A DNA stretch of 31,431 nt from a virus. Made by a program: the position numbers and the translations under genes. The stretch covers positions 1-31,431 of IMG/VR virus record IMGVR_UViG_3300024346_000323; one strand, given 5' to 3'. The notes beneath the pieces were generated by a model. The model had not been told where the DNA came from, ran no database searches, and saw only the letters and a list, made by a program, of their open reading frames with translations. This document shows, piece by piece, positions 1 to 6,563 of the stretch; positions within the stretch are counted from its first letter, which is position 1; the number at the start of each line of letters is the position of its first letter.

Positions 1-1
1 A

Positions 2-394
2 GCCAATTTGTTAGTCACTGCTAAAAAGATATTTGAGCCAGCAAGAGAGCATTTTGGTGTTCCAATCATCATCAGTAGTGGTTATCGTTGCCCAAAATTG
101 AATACAGCGATAGGAGGAGAGCCAACAAGCCAACATACAAAAGGCGAAGCATTGGACCTTGTAATGACAAATGGCAAATCAAACAAGGAATTATTCCTGT
201 TTCTATTGAATAATGTCGAATTTGATCAATTAATTGCTGAGGATTACCTAAATGGACAGCCTAAATGGATTCATTGTTCCTACACATCATCCAAGCCTAA
301 CCGAAAGGAGGTGTGGGTAGCAAAACGCAACTTATTAGGTAAGATGACCTATGTTAAATACACCCCTAACGTATGGAAAGCAATCTATGGATAA
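2..394 (+). CDS. M15-family peptidase, probable endolysin (5' end outside window)
   Basis: The frame is open to the left edge, so the true start lies upstream; the TTG at 8 is probably internal. The protein carries the zinc-peptidase signature of the M15 family (D-Ala-D-Ala carboxypeptidase / L-Ala-D-Glu endopeptidase type): SSGYRCPKLN, then SQHTKGEALDL (S-x-H-x2-G-x-A-x-D, with His and Asp as zinc ligands), then WIHCS near nt 270 supplying the third ligand. In phages this family usually cleaves the peptide stems of host peptidoglycan at lysis. It is followed directly by a 30-residue membrane peptide whose ATG lies inside its last codons. The family call is secure. The endolysin role is inferred, and a virion-associated cell-wall hydrolase is an alternative. 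Confidence 0.85.
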   Translation, partial: ANLLVTAKKIFEPAREHFGVPIIISSGYRCPKLNTAIGGEPTSQHTKGEALDLVMTNGKSNKELFLFLLNNVEFDQLIAEDYLNGQPKWIHCSYTSSKPNRKEVWVAKRNLLGKMTYVKYTPNVWKAIYG

Positions 395-479
395 TCAAAT
401 CATAATTTTATTAGAATTTAGCACCGTGTTACTAATTATTGGACTAATCCTATTGTTTAAATCCCTAAATGACGATTAA
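387..479 (+). CDS. 30-residue single-span membrane peptide
   Basis: A very short reading frame fills the gap between the peptidase and the nuclease genes. Its ATG overlaps the last codons of the peptidase gene, and its TAA shares a base with the ATG of the next gene (TAATG). The product is a short polar N-terminus (MDNQ), a hydrophobic stretch at about residues 5-24 rich in Ile and Leu, and a polar tail KSLNDD, so a single transmembrane helix is predicted. Position and coupling at both ends argue that it is real. A helper role in lysis beside the peptidase is possible but unproven. Confidence 0.5.
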   Translation: MDNQIIILLEFSTVLLIIGLILLFKSLNDD

Positions 480-871
480 TGACTTGGAATAAGTATAAAA
501 GCACCGAAGCACCTGCTAAAAAGAAAATCAAGCACCACGAATCCGATATTCAAAAGAATTGTGTGCGTTGGTTCAGATTCGCCTATCCGCAATTGATTAT
601 TTTCTCTATCCCTAACGGAGGGAGCAGAAACGTAATTGAAGCAGTTAGGTTAAAGGATGAAGGATTATTGGCAGGAGTGAGTGACCTATTTATGCCAAAA
701 CCTAATAGCAAATTTGCAGGATTATTCATTGAGATGAAGGCTCCAGGAGGAAAGCCAACCTTATCACAGGTTCACTTTATGGAAAAAATGCTATCTTTGG
801 GTTATGAATGCAAAATATGTCATTCATTCGATGAATTTAGAGAAGTTGTGGATAACTACCTAACCACTTAA
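479..871 (+). CDS. VRR-NUC domain endonuclease
   Basis: A 130-residue protein matching the VRR-NUC fold, a small PD-(D/E)xK nuclease family common in phages. Visible signature: HESDIQ (Glu21, Gln25), PNGGSRN (46-50 region), EAVRLKDEGLLAGVSDL with the metal-binding Asp69, FIEMK with Glu85 and Lys87, then Gln97 and a GYE segment near 108. The N-terminal 20 residues are lysine-rich. Stand-alone VRR-NUC proteins are thought to act on branched or structured DNA. Sitting next to the terminase genes, it may resolve junctions before packaging, but that is inference. The start is fixed by a TAATG overlap with the preceding peptide gene. Confidence 0.85.
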   Translation: MTWNKYKSTEAPAKKKIKHHESDIQKNCVRWFRFAYPQLIIFSIPNGGSRNVIEAVRLKDEGLLAGVSDLFMPKPNSKFAGLFIEMKAPGGKPTLSQVHFMEKMLSLGYECKICHSFDEFREVVDNYLTT

Positions 872-894
872 AAACTGAAAAAAAACGGCTAATT

Positions 895-1170
895 ATGGCA
901 AAATTTGGAGAAGGTCAACCGATTAATCGTGGAGGCAGACCGAAAGGCGCAGTCAGCAAATTAACAAGGGAGTTCAAAGAGATGGTACAAACTACTATGT
1001 CAGAACTTCAGGATGATCCAAGAGCAAATTTGACTACTTGGGCAAAAGAAAACACTACCGAATTCTACAAGATAGCATCGAAACTAATACCTACCGAGAT
1101 GAAAAACGATGTTTCAGTAACCGATAACAAAATTGTAGTAATTCGTGAAGACAGTCAAATTAAAAAGTAG
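895..1170 (+). CDS. putative terminase small subunit
   Basis: A 91-residue basic protein just before the large terminase gene. It starts with a glycine/arginine-rich segment (NRGGRPKGAVSKLTREF), as in many small phage packaging proteins, followed by a helical stretch with ATEFY-like spacing (NTTEFYKIASKLIPTEM) and a polar tail. The segment resembles small-subunit proteins that bind the packaging start site. The call depends mostly on position and general resemblance, not on a defining motif. The gene overlaps the large subunit gene by 26 bases, suggesting translational coupling. Confidence 0.6.
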   Translation: MAKFGEGQPINRGGRPKGAVSKLTREFKEMVQTTMSELQDDPRANLTTWAKENTTEFYKIASKLIPTEMKNDVSVTDNKIVVIREDSQIKK

Positions 1171-2386
1171 GCACGTTAATCAGGAACACATCATTCAAAC
1201 TGCCAAGCGGTTCAATGTACTAAAATGTGGTCGAAGATTTGGGAAGACATCATTAGCAGAAGAACTAATCATTGAGCCTGCTTTAGATGGCTTTCCTGTT
1301 GCATACTATTCACCAACTTATAAGGACTTATCCGACTTTTGGCGCGTAATAACCGAAACGTGCTATGAAGTTATTGCGTCTAAGAATGAGCAGTTGAAAC
1401 AAATACGATTAATTACAGGTGGGGTGATTGATATGTGGTCATTGGATGAGCCTGATAGTGGACGAGGCAGAAAGTACAAACGCGTGGTGATTGATGAGTG
1501 CGAAAAGGCGCGTAAGTTAGAGCAGGCGTGGAATGGTACCATCCGTGCGACACTAACCGACTATGTTGGGGATGCGTGGTTTCTATCCACCCCTAAATTT
1601 GGCGATACCTATTTCAAGGAATTGTGTCGATTGAAGGATAATGAAGAATATAGCCACGAATGGCAATCGTGGACGTTTACAACTTATGACAATCCGCATA
1701 TCCTATCAAGCGAGGTAGATTCAGCCAGGCGAACAATGAGTGACCTTTATTTCCGTTGCGAATATTTGGCAGAGGATGTGGACTTGAAAGGAATGCTATG
1801 GGCATTTGCATTTGATAGCAAAAAGCACATTACTGATCAACCAATCAACCTTAATAAAAATGAGCCTGTTTACCTATCATTTGACTTTAACAAGAATCCC
1901 ATTTCGTGTAGTGTTGTCCAGCATTACGATAGGACCATATGGGTATTGGAAACCATCAAGCTCGAAAATTCCGACATTTACGCATTATGTGATTACATCC
2001 TATCATACTACCCAAATTGTCTATACATTGTCACAGGGGATGCTACAGGAAGAAACACATCAGCATTAGTAAAGGACAATTTGAACTATTATACTGTTAT
2101 TCGTACCCGATTGCGTTTAGGTAGTGGACAAATGCGCCAACCGATTATAAATCCACCAATTCAAGAGAATCAGGTATTAGTGAATAGTTTGTTAGCCAAT
2201 TATGGGGTGCAAATCCAGGATAAAAAAGCAAAAGCATTGATTTATGACCTGAAGAACGTGAAAATCAGTGAGGATGGCAAGATTGAAAAGAGCAATCGTG
2301 CGGATTTAAGCCAACAAGCGGATGCGTTAGATACGTTCAGATATTGGTGCAATAGTTTTATGGGATGGTTCCTGAAGGCTAAATAA
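1145..2386 (+). CDS. terL: terminase large subunit
   Basis: The packaging motor: an ATPase that pumps DNA into the prohead plus a nuclease that cuts concatemers. The ATPase half shows a Walker A motif (GRRFGKTS, residues 29-36) and Walker B (RVVIDE, acidic residues 117-118). The nuclease half shows SFDFNKNP with Asp247, TGDATG with Asp299, and QQADALD near residues 390-396 for the third acidic ligand. At 413 residues it is near the usual length. The start is a GTG at 1145 inside the preceding gene; the next Met is far inside the ATPase domain, so GTG (or a nearby non-ATG codon) must be used. Confidence 0.93.
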   Translation: MKTVKLKSRHVNQEHIIQTAKRFNVLKCGRRFGKTSLAEELIIEPALDGFPVAYYSPTYKDLSDFWRVITETCYEVIASKNEQLKQIRLITGGVIDMWSLDEPDSGRGRKYKRVVIDECEKARKLEQAWNGTIRATLTDYVGDAWFLSTPKFGDTYFKELCRLKDNEEYSHEWQSWTFTTYDNPHILSSEVDSARRTMSDLYFRCEYLAEDVDLKGMLWAFAFDSKKHITDQPINLNKNEPVYLSFDFNKNPISCSVVQHYDRTIWVLETIKLENSDIYALCDYILSYYPNCLYIVTGDATGRNTSALVKDNLNYYTVIRTRLRLGSGQMRQPIINPPIQENQVLVNSLLANYGVQIQDKKAKALIYDLKNVKISEDGKIEKSNRADLSQQADALDTFRYWCNSFMGWFLKAK

Positions 2387-2389
2387 AAA

Positions 2390-2417
2390 AAAGGAGGCAC
2401 ATTTCTGCACCCCCTTT
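2390..2417 (+). terminator. weak hairpin after the terminase gene
   Basis: Just after the terL stop there is an imperfect inverted repeat, AAAGGAGG against CCCCCTTT, with one mismatch or bulge. It lacks a proper T tract afterwards, so it is a weak candidate terminator at best. It sits in the 138-base gap that ends with a clear promoter box. Confidence 0.25.
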
Positions 2418-2498
2418 CCCAATAACCAACCACTACGGCTACCACCCCGCAATGCGTAACAAAAATACAATTATTTTCCACTAATTGATGTGAATAAG

Positions 2499-2506
2499 TA
2501 TATTTG
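2499..2506 (+). promoter_or_regulatory. Bacteroidetes-type promoter (-7 box TATATTTG)
   Basis: A perfect TAnnTTTG box lies 18 bases before the ATG at 2525, in the largest gap of the left part. The upstream element is only TTTT at about 2474-2477, with a 21-base spacer. It would start transcription of the tail module at 2525 and beyond. Confidence 0.6.
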
Positions 2507-2524
2507 TGTTAAAATATTAAAATT

Positions 2525-2896
2525 ATGCCCTGTTTAGAATGCGTCACGTACACATTGCCATCCTGCCCTGAATTCATCTCAATGAAGTGGAGCGGATTGG
2601 ATGAATCATTAGATTACCTAATCGAATTCACCGATAAGTTCGATAATGTTTATACCACATTGATTGAGCAACCATATCCGACAGTAGGATTGATTCATAT
2701 CCCTGTTTTAGGTAACGCAGATATTCCTGAAGGATTATTCACACAGCATAGCGGGATGTTCAAGATGCGTGTCTTAAATACGCAATATTTAACTCCACTT
2801 AACTTTTATGTGGGGGTTGTATTAACACAATGCGTTCTATTATCGTTCCAACATTATGAAGGAGTGGTTCCACCTGCAACTATCATAGGCGATTAA
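2525..2896 (+). CDS. unknown late protein, first gene of the tail unit
   Basis: A 123-residue soluble protein that I do not recognise. Its N-terminus holds three cysteines within 14 residues (MPCLECVTYTLPSC), then a probable beta-rich body (DYLIEFTDKFDNVYTT) and one more Cys near the C-terminus. Short Cys-rich starts recur in other late proteins here (at 18835 and 20918), so it may be a virion or assembly protein. It is first after a clear promoter and is followed one base later by a membrane protein gene. Confidence 0.7.
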   Translation: MPCLECVTYTLPSCPEFISMKWSGLDESLDYLIEFTDKFDNVYTTLIEQPYPTVGLIHIPVLGNADIPEGLFTQHSGMFKMRVLNTQYLTPLNFYVGVVLTQCVLLSFQHYEGVVPPATIIGD

Positions 2897-2897
2897 T

Positions 2898-3182
2898 ATG
2901 TTACAAGCAATAATCATCATCTCGCTATTTTGCACAGGGGTAAATATGGTATTCCGCGATGGCTTCCTTTTAGGATGTATCGGCAACATATTCCGTTCAA
3001 TGCTACCACATTACGTGAGCAGTCCGTTATTCGATTGTTTGGTATGTATGGGTGGTTTTTGGGGTGCAACAGGGTTAATCTTCATCACCAATGATTACAC
3101 AAACGTGCTTTATTTCCCTTGCGTCATTGGATGCAATGCAATTCTCAACGGACTTATTAACAAAACCTATGACCAATTCTAA
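2898..3182 (+). CDS. small membrane protein with DCLVCMGGFWG motif
   Basis: A 94-residue protein with hydrophobic segments at about residues 2-18, 48-65 and 70-86, so two or three membrane spans are predicted. Between spans lies FDCLVCMGGFWG, a C-x2-C-x-G-F-W arrangement reminiscent of small phage and bacterial membrane proteins such as the DUF1360 type. That resemblance is only to the short motif. It begins one base after the previous stop and overlaps the next gene by 14 bases. Function unknown. Confidence 0.7.
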   Translation: MLQAIIIISLFCTGVNMVFRDGFLLGCIGNIFRSMLPHYVSSPLFDCLVCMGGFWGATGLIFITNDYTNVLYFPCVIGCNAILNGLINKTYDQF

Positions 3183-3420
3183 CCTACAAACAGGGGAGCA
3201 GATGCACAACTTTGCGCTCACAATGGGTTGGACGCATTTCCATTCGTGTATGTGTCCAGGCTATCCTGAACGCAGATATAAGCATCCTGAACTACCACAA
3301 TCCGTCTTAAAGATTTACCCAACCAAGAAAGCGTGGGCATATTATGACAAATTTGGGAGAAGGTCTTTGAGTGGCAATAATGAAATATTTGATGTATCTT
3401 TGACAAAACTAACGCCATAA
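3169..3420 (+). CDS. small protein of unknown function
   Basis: An 83-residue protein. I chose the ATG at 3169 (MTNSNLQTGEQ) because the longer frame from 3091 would overlap the membrane protein gene by 92 bases. Another ATG lies at 3202. The product has a His/Cys/Met cluster (WTHFHSCMCPGYPERRY) that could bind a metal, then a basic segment (KIYPTKKAWAYYDKFGRR). I do not recognise it. It is packed between the membrane protein gene and the tail chaperone gene, three bases before the latter. Confidence 0.6.
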   Translation: MTNSNLQTGEQMHNFALTMGWTHFHSCMCPGYPERRYKHPELPQSVLKIYPTKKAWAYYDKFGRRSLSGNNEIFDVSLTKLTP

Positions 3421-3423
3421 CCG

Positions 3424-4086
3424 ATGAACTTTATTGAGAAACTTAAACTACGCTTTGCTTCCGTCCCTACTTCCAAGTATAGGATCAAGAAAGCATTTGT
3501 ATGTGGTGGAGTGGAATACTACCAATTCGATGATGTGTTTAACCTACCTTACCAAAGAGGACTAACAGCCATTACGTTCTTCAGAGAGATGCAGATGAAC
3601 TGCGATAGGGACTTCTTGATGTCGTTTTGTGAAGCAAAAGCCAACATTGGGCAGAAGATTATCGATTCAATGAGCGTAAAGAATAATAAGTTGGACCTGA
3701 ATAAGACCATTGCTTTGTTGAATCAGTCAGCACAATTGGATATTAACCTAAAGGAGCGTGTGGCAATGATTACTGACTCGGATTTGATTTACAAGTTGGC
3801 GAGTGTGGTATTCTTTGACAAATCAGAAAGTCCAACGCATTACGAACACGGATATAATCAAAAAAAGATTGAATTTTGGAAGAAAAACGCATCCATGTAT
3901 GATTTTTTTTTGCAAATGCCAGTGCAGGAGTTAGTTCCCTTTTTGAAACAATCCGCAGGAGATACCCAACAGTATTTGCAGAAGATTATGGAGATGACGA
4001 TACAAGCGGAGGAATTAGCGAAGAACTCGCAGTTAGTTTTTTCGCACTTGTCATCCGAACAGAAGACGAAGTCCGTAGAGCAATAA
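3424..4086 (+). CDS. putative tail assembly chaperone, unshifted product
   Basis: A 220-residue protein directly upstream of the tape measure gene, the usual place of the G / GT chaperone pair in long-tailed phages. No family motif is obvious. The N-terminal half contains YYQFDDVFNLPYQRGL and a helical body; the C-terminal 55 residues are charged and helical. Codon 160 is followed by a run of nine T at 3903-3911, and the -1 frame opens exactly there (separate entry). The C-terminal part in this frame also has coding-like codons, so both products may be made. Role inferred from position and the frameshift arrangement. Confidence 0.65.
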   Translation: MNFIEKLKLRFASVPTSKYRIKKAFVCGGVEYYQFDDVFNLPYQRGLTAITFFREMQMNCDRDFLMSFCEAKANIGQKIIDSMSVKNNKLDLNKTIALLNQSAQLDINLKERVAMITDSDLIYKLASVVFFDKSESPTHYEHGYNQKKIEFWKKNASMYDFFLQMPVQELVPFLKQSAGDTQQYLQKIMEMTIQAEELAKNSQLVFSHLSSEQKTKSVEQ

Positions 4087-4229
4087 CAACCTTAGCCAAA
4101 CATTGTCCTGAACTGCACGATTGGACTACCATAGACGATTATTACTTCAAATGGAATGATGTAATAATAACAGCACAAAATCAATCAAAACAATCTTCCA
4201 ATAATGGAGAAGGTTACGATACAATTTGA
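3424..4229 (+). CDS. putative tail assembly chaperone, -1 frameshift fusion (GT-like)
   Basis: After the T run the -1 frame has no stop until TGA at 4227-4229. A TGA at 3900-3902 closes this frame immediately upstream, so entry is possible only at or after the run. The zero-frame codons GAT TTT TTT TTG offer T-TTT-TTT, on which both tRNAs re-pair perfectly after a -1 slip. The fusion would be about 268 residues with a 106-residue extension including ELAVSFFALVIR and HDWTTIDDYYFKWND. It covers the otherwise empty 4087-4203 gap and overlaps the tape measure start by 26 bases, as GT genes often do. Transcript slippage on the homopolymer would give the same product. Confidence 0.6.
3903..3911 (+). 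promoter_or_regulatory. slippery T9 run, programmed -1 frameshift site
   Basis: Nine consecutive T inside the chaperone gene, with TGA of the -1 frame ending one base before it. The heptamer T TTT TTT is in the correct phase for -1 slippage. I did not find an obvious strong downstream stem-loop by eye. Confidence 0.6.
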
Positions 4230-6561
4230 TGCCGATTTAAGTCCGTTGCAGGATAAATTAGGGCAATTAAAATCTTCAGGATTAGAGCAATTATCAACAG
4301 GGGCGAATGAAGCATCTTCCTCTATTGATAAATTAAGTCAGTCGGCAAAGAATATGCCGATGAATGTCATATCGCAAGGATTTGATGAGGCAACTACATC
4401 CATCAAGGAAAACAGCCAGGCAATAACGGAGAACGTTAGCAAACAGCAATCAATGAAGGCTGAATTGCGCGATTTGAAGAATAAGTTGCAAGAGATGGAG
4501 GATGCAGGAAAAGCAAACACTGCAGAATTCAATCGAATGGCAGAACGAGCAGGTCATTTAAGCGATCAAATTGGTGATACATCCAATCGTATTCGTGTTT
4601 TAGGGGATGATTCAAAATATATCAAGGCGGTAAGCCAGGCAGTTGGAGCAATGGCATCTGCTTATTCCGTTGCGCAGGGTGCATCAGCATTATTTGGAAA
4701 GGAGAATAAGGAAGTAGAAAAAGCGTTGTTAAAGGTAAACGCGGCAATGGCAATTGCTAATGGAATCCAACAAATCCACGAATCTTTATTAAAAGATAGC
4801 ACACTCGCGGTTGTATTAAATACATCAGCGACTAAAGCATATTCATTTGTTGTTGGAGAAAGCACAGGAGCGTTAAAGATATTCCGTGTTGCATTAGCAA
4901 GTACAGGTATTGGATTGATCGTATTAGCAGTTGGAGCATTAGTTGCTAATTGGAAGGAATTTGTTGGGTGGTTAACTAAATCATTCCCACAACTTGAAAT
5001 GGTTACAAAATTCTTCACCAATTTTAGACAAATTGCATCAGGTGCAATTGATGCAGTTGTTGCAGGGTTTAAAGGATTAGGTAAGATATTAAGCGATATT
5101 TTTACAGGTGATTTTACAGCATTAGCAAATGATGCAAAAGCATTCGGTGGTAATATTGCTGAAGCATATAATAAAGGATATGCAGAAAAAGACAAAGAAT
5201 TACAAATAAAAGCAGGAATTGAAACGCGTAGATTGGCAATTGAATTAGCCGAAAAACAAGGCAGAGATGTAAATCAATTGAAGTTACAATTGATGCGTGA
5301 TGAATTAAGCATCTTGGAAAAAGGAAGTGAAGATTATAATAAAAAGTTGGTTGAAATTGAAGGTGTAAGAGCGGATATTAAAAAGAAGGAAAGTGATAAA
5401 GACAAGAAACAATTAGAACGCGATAACGAACAAAGAATCAATGATATTGATGCAAGTTATCAAAAAGAAATAGTTATAAGGCAAGAGGCATTAGCCAAAA
5501 TGAATCAAGATAGCATAGAAGCGCGTGATTTGAGAAAAGAAATAGTAGACGCACAATATGCTTATGATTTGTTACAATTATCTAATCAAAATAAGAATGC
5601 ACAAGATTACGAAAACAAAGCAAAAGAATTAAGGATTAAAGCAAACAAGGAAAAAAGTGCGATTGATAAACAATATTTAGATGCTTATTCTCAACAATAT
5701 TCTGCGTGGATTAAATCAGTAACCGATGCAGAACAAAAGAAATTGGATGAAGCCAAAGCACTTAGGCAAGCATTAAAAAATGAAGCCATTGCATCTGCCC
5801 AAGAAATTGCAAATGGGGAATTCCAAATTGCACAAAATAAACGTGATGCTGAACTTCAAGCAAATATTGATGCGTTAGAAAAAAGAAAAGAAAACGAATT
5901 AGCCAATAAGAATTTATCCGAAGCACAAAAACAAGCAATTCAGGCTAAATATGATAAGTTAGAGGCTGAACAAAAGAAGAAAGCGTGGGAAGTAGAACAA
6001 GACGCAAAGAAAAAACAAGCCATCATTAATGGAGCATTAGCCATTACTAAAATATGGGCAGAAACAGGTGCAAATCCTGTATTAGCAGGTATTTTAACTG
6101 CCGCGTCCATTATTGCTACTGCTACCCAAGTGCGTGTGATAGATTCTCAGCCGGTACCAAAGTTCGCCAAAGGTAAGAACTTAGATGGCTATGAAGGAAT
6201 GGCAATCATTGGAGAAGCAGGTCGCGAATTACGATTAGATAGCGATGGAAGTATGAAGATGTATAATCGTGCAACCTTAGACCACGTGAATGCAGATAGC
6301 ATCATCCTACCTAACAATTTAACGGAGGCTTTGTTGAAGACCAACATCCCTGCGATGAACTTGCGTAATATGAATGCGGTTACCAAGCAAAATATATCTG
6401 CCAAGTTGGATATTGATTACAAGAAATTAGCGCGTACTTTGGGAGAGGAATTAAAGAATAGCCAAAAGGTAAGCGTTAACATTGATGAGAAAGGATTTGA
6501 AACGCGCATCCTCAATGGCATCAGTGAGCGCAGAGTGATTGATAACCGATATAAACTATAA
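4204..6561 (+). CDS. tail tape measure protein
   Basis: A 785-residue protein that sets tail length. It starts with a helical region rich in Ser, Gln and Lys, has a hydrophobic segment at about residues 226-250, a long charged coiled-coil region at about 330-600 (many EKK, QKR and NK repeats), a second hydrophobic segment near 608-642 (INGALAITKIWAETG and following), then a C-terminal domain beginning PVPKFAKGKNLDGYEG and including IIGEAGRELRL, typical of tape measure tails. At about 0.15 nm per residue it predicts a tail near 118 nm. Long stop-free frames on the opposite strand here are shadows of this low-complexity gene. Confidence 0.88.
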   Translation: MEKVTIQFDADLSPLQDKLGQLKSSGLEQLSTGANEASSSIDKLSQSAKNMPMNVISQGFDEATTSIKENSQAITENVSKQQSMKAELRDLKNKLQEMEDAGKANTAEFNRMAERAGHLSDQIGDTSNRIRVLGDDSKYIKAVSQAVGAMASAYSVAQGASALFGKENKEVEKALLKVNAAMAIANGIQQIHESLLKDSTLAVVLNTSATKAYSFVVGESTGALKIFRVALASTGIGLIVLAVGALVANWKEFVGWLTKSFPQLEMVTKFFTNFRQIASGAIDAVVAGFKGLGKILSDIFTGDFTALANDAKAFGGNIAEAYNKGYAEKDKELQIKAGIETRRLAIELAEKQGRDVNQLKLQLMRDELSILEKGSEDYNKKLVEIEGVRADIKKKESDKDKKQLERDNEQRINDIDASYQKEIVIRQEALAKMNQDSIEARDLRKEIVDAQYAYDLLQLSNQNKNAQDYENKAKELRIKANKEKSAIDKQYLDAYSQQYSAWIKSVTDAEQKKLDEAKALRQALKNEAIASAQEIANGEFQIAQNKRDAELQANIDALEKRKENELANKNLSEAQKQAIQAKYDKLEAEQKKKAWEVEQDAKKKQAIINGALAITKIWAETGANPVLAGILTAASIIATATQVRVIDSQPVPKFAKGKNLDGYEGMAIIGEAGRELRLDSDGSMKMYNRATLDHVNADSIILPNNLTEALLKTNIPAMNLRNMNAVTKQNISAKLDIDYKKLARTLGEELKNSQKVSVNIDEKGFETRILNGISERRVIDNRYKL

Positions 6562-6563
6562 CA

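Noticed and set aside
8-10. TTG at 8 as the true start of the M15 peptidase
   Set aside because: The frame is open upstream to the window edge, and the family needs residues before the SSGYR segment, so the start is outside the window.
2439-2445. CTACCAC in the gap after the terminase gene, nine bases before the nearest ATG
   Set aside because: The downstream ATG opens only about ten codons (stop before 2490) and the spacing differs from the six early sites, so it looks like chance.
3903-3911. The nine-T run as a sequencing error that splits one continuous gene
   Set aside because: Cannot be ruled out from sequence alone. However, the zero frame also continues for 58 codons with normal codon use, and the -1 frame opens exactly at the run, as expected for a real slippery site. 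Kept as a finding with this caveat.
4662-5195. A 177-codon open frame on the minus strand inside the tape measure gene
   Set aside because: It is opposite a low-complexity helical gene whose codons avoid stops on the other strand; the product is hydrophobic with no pattern.
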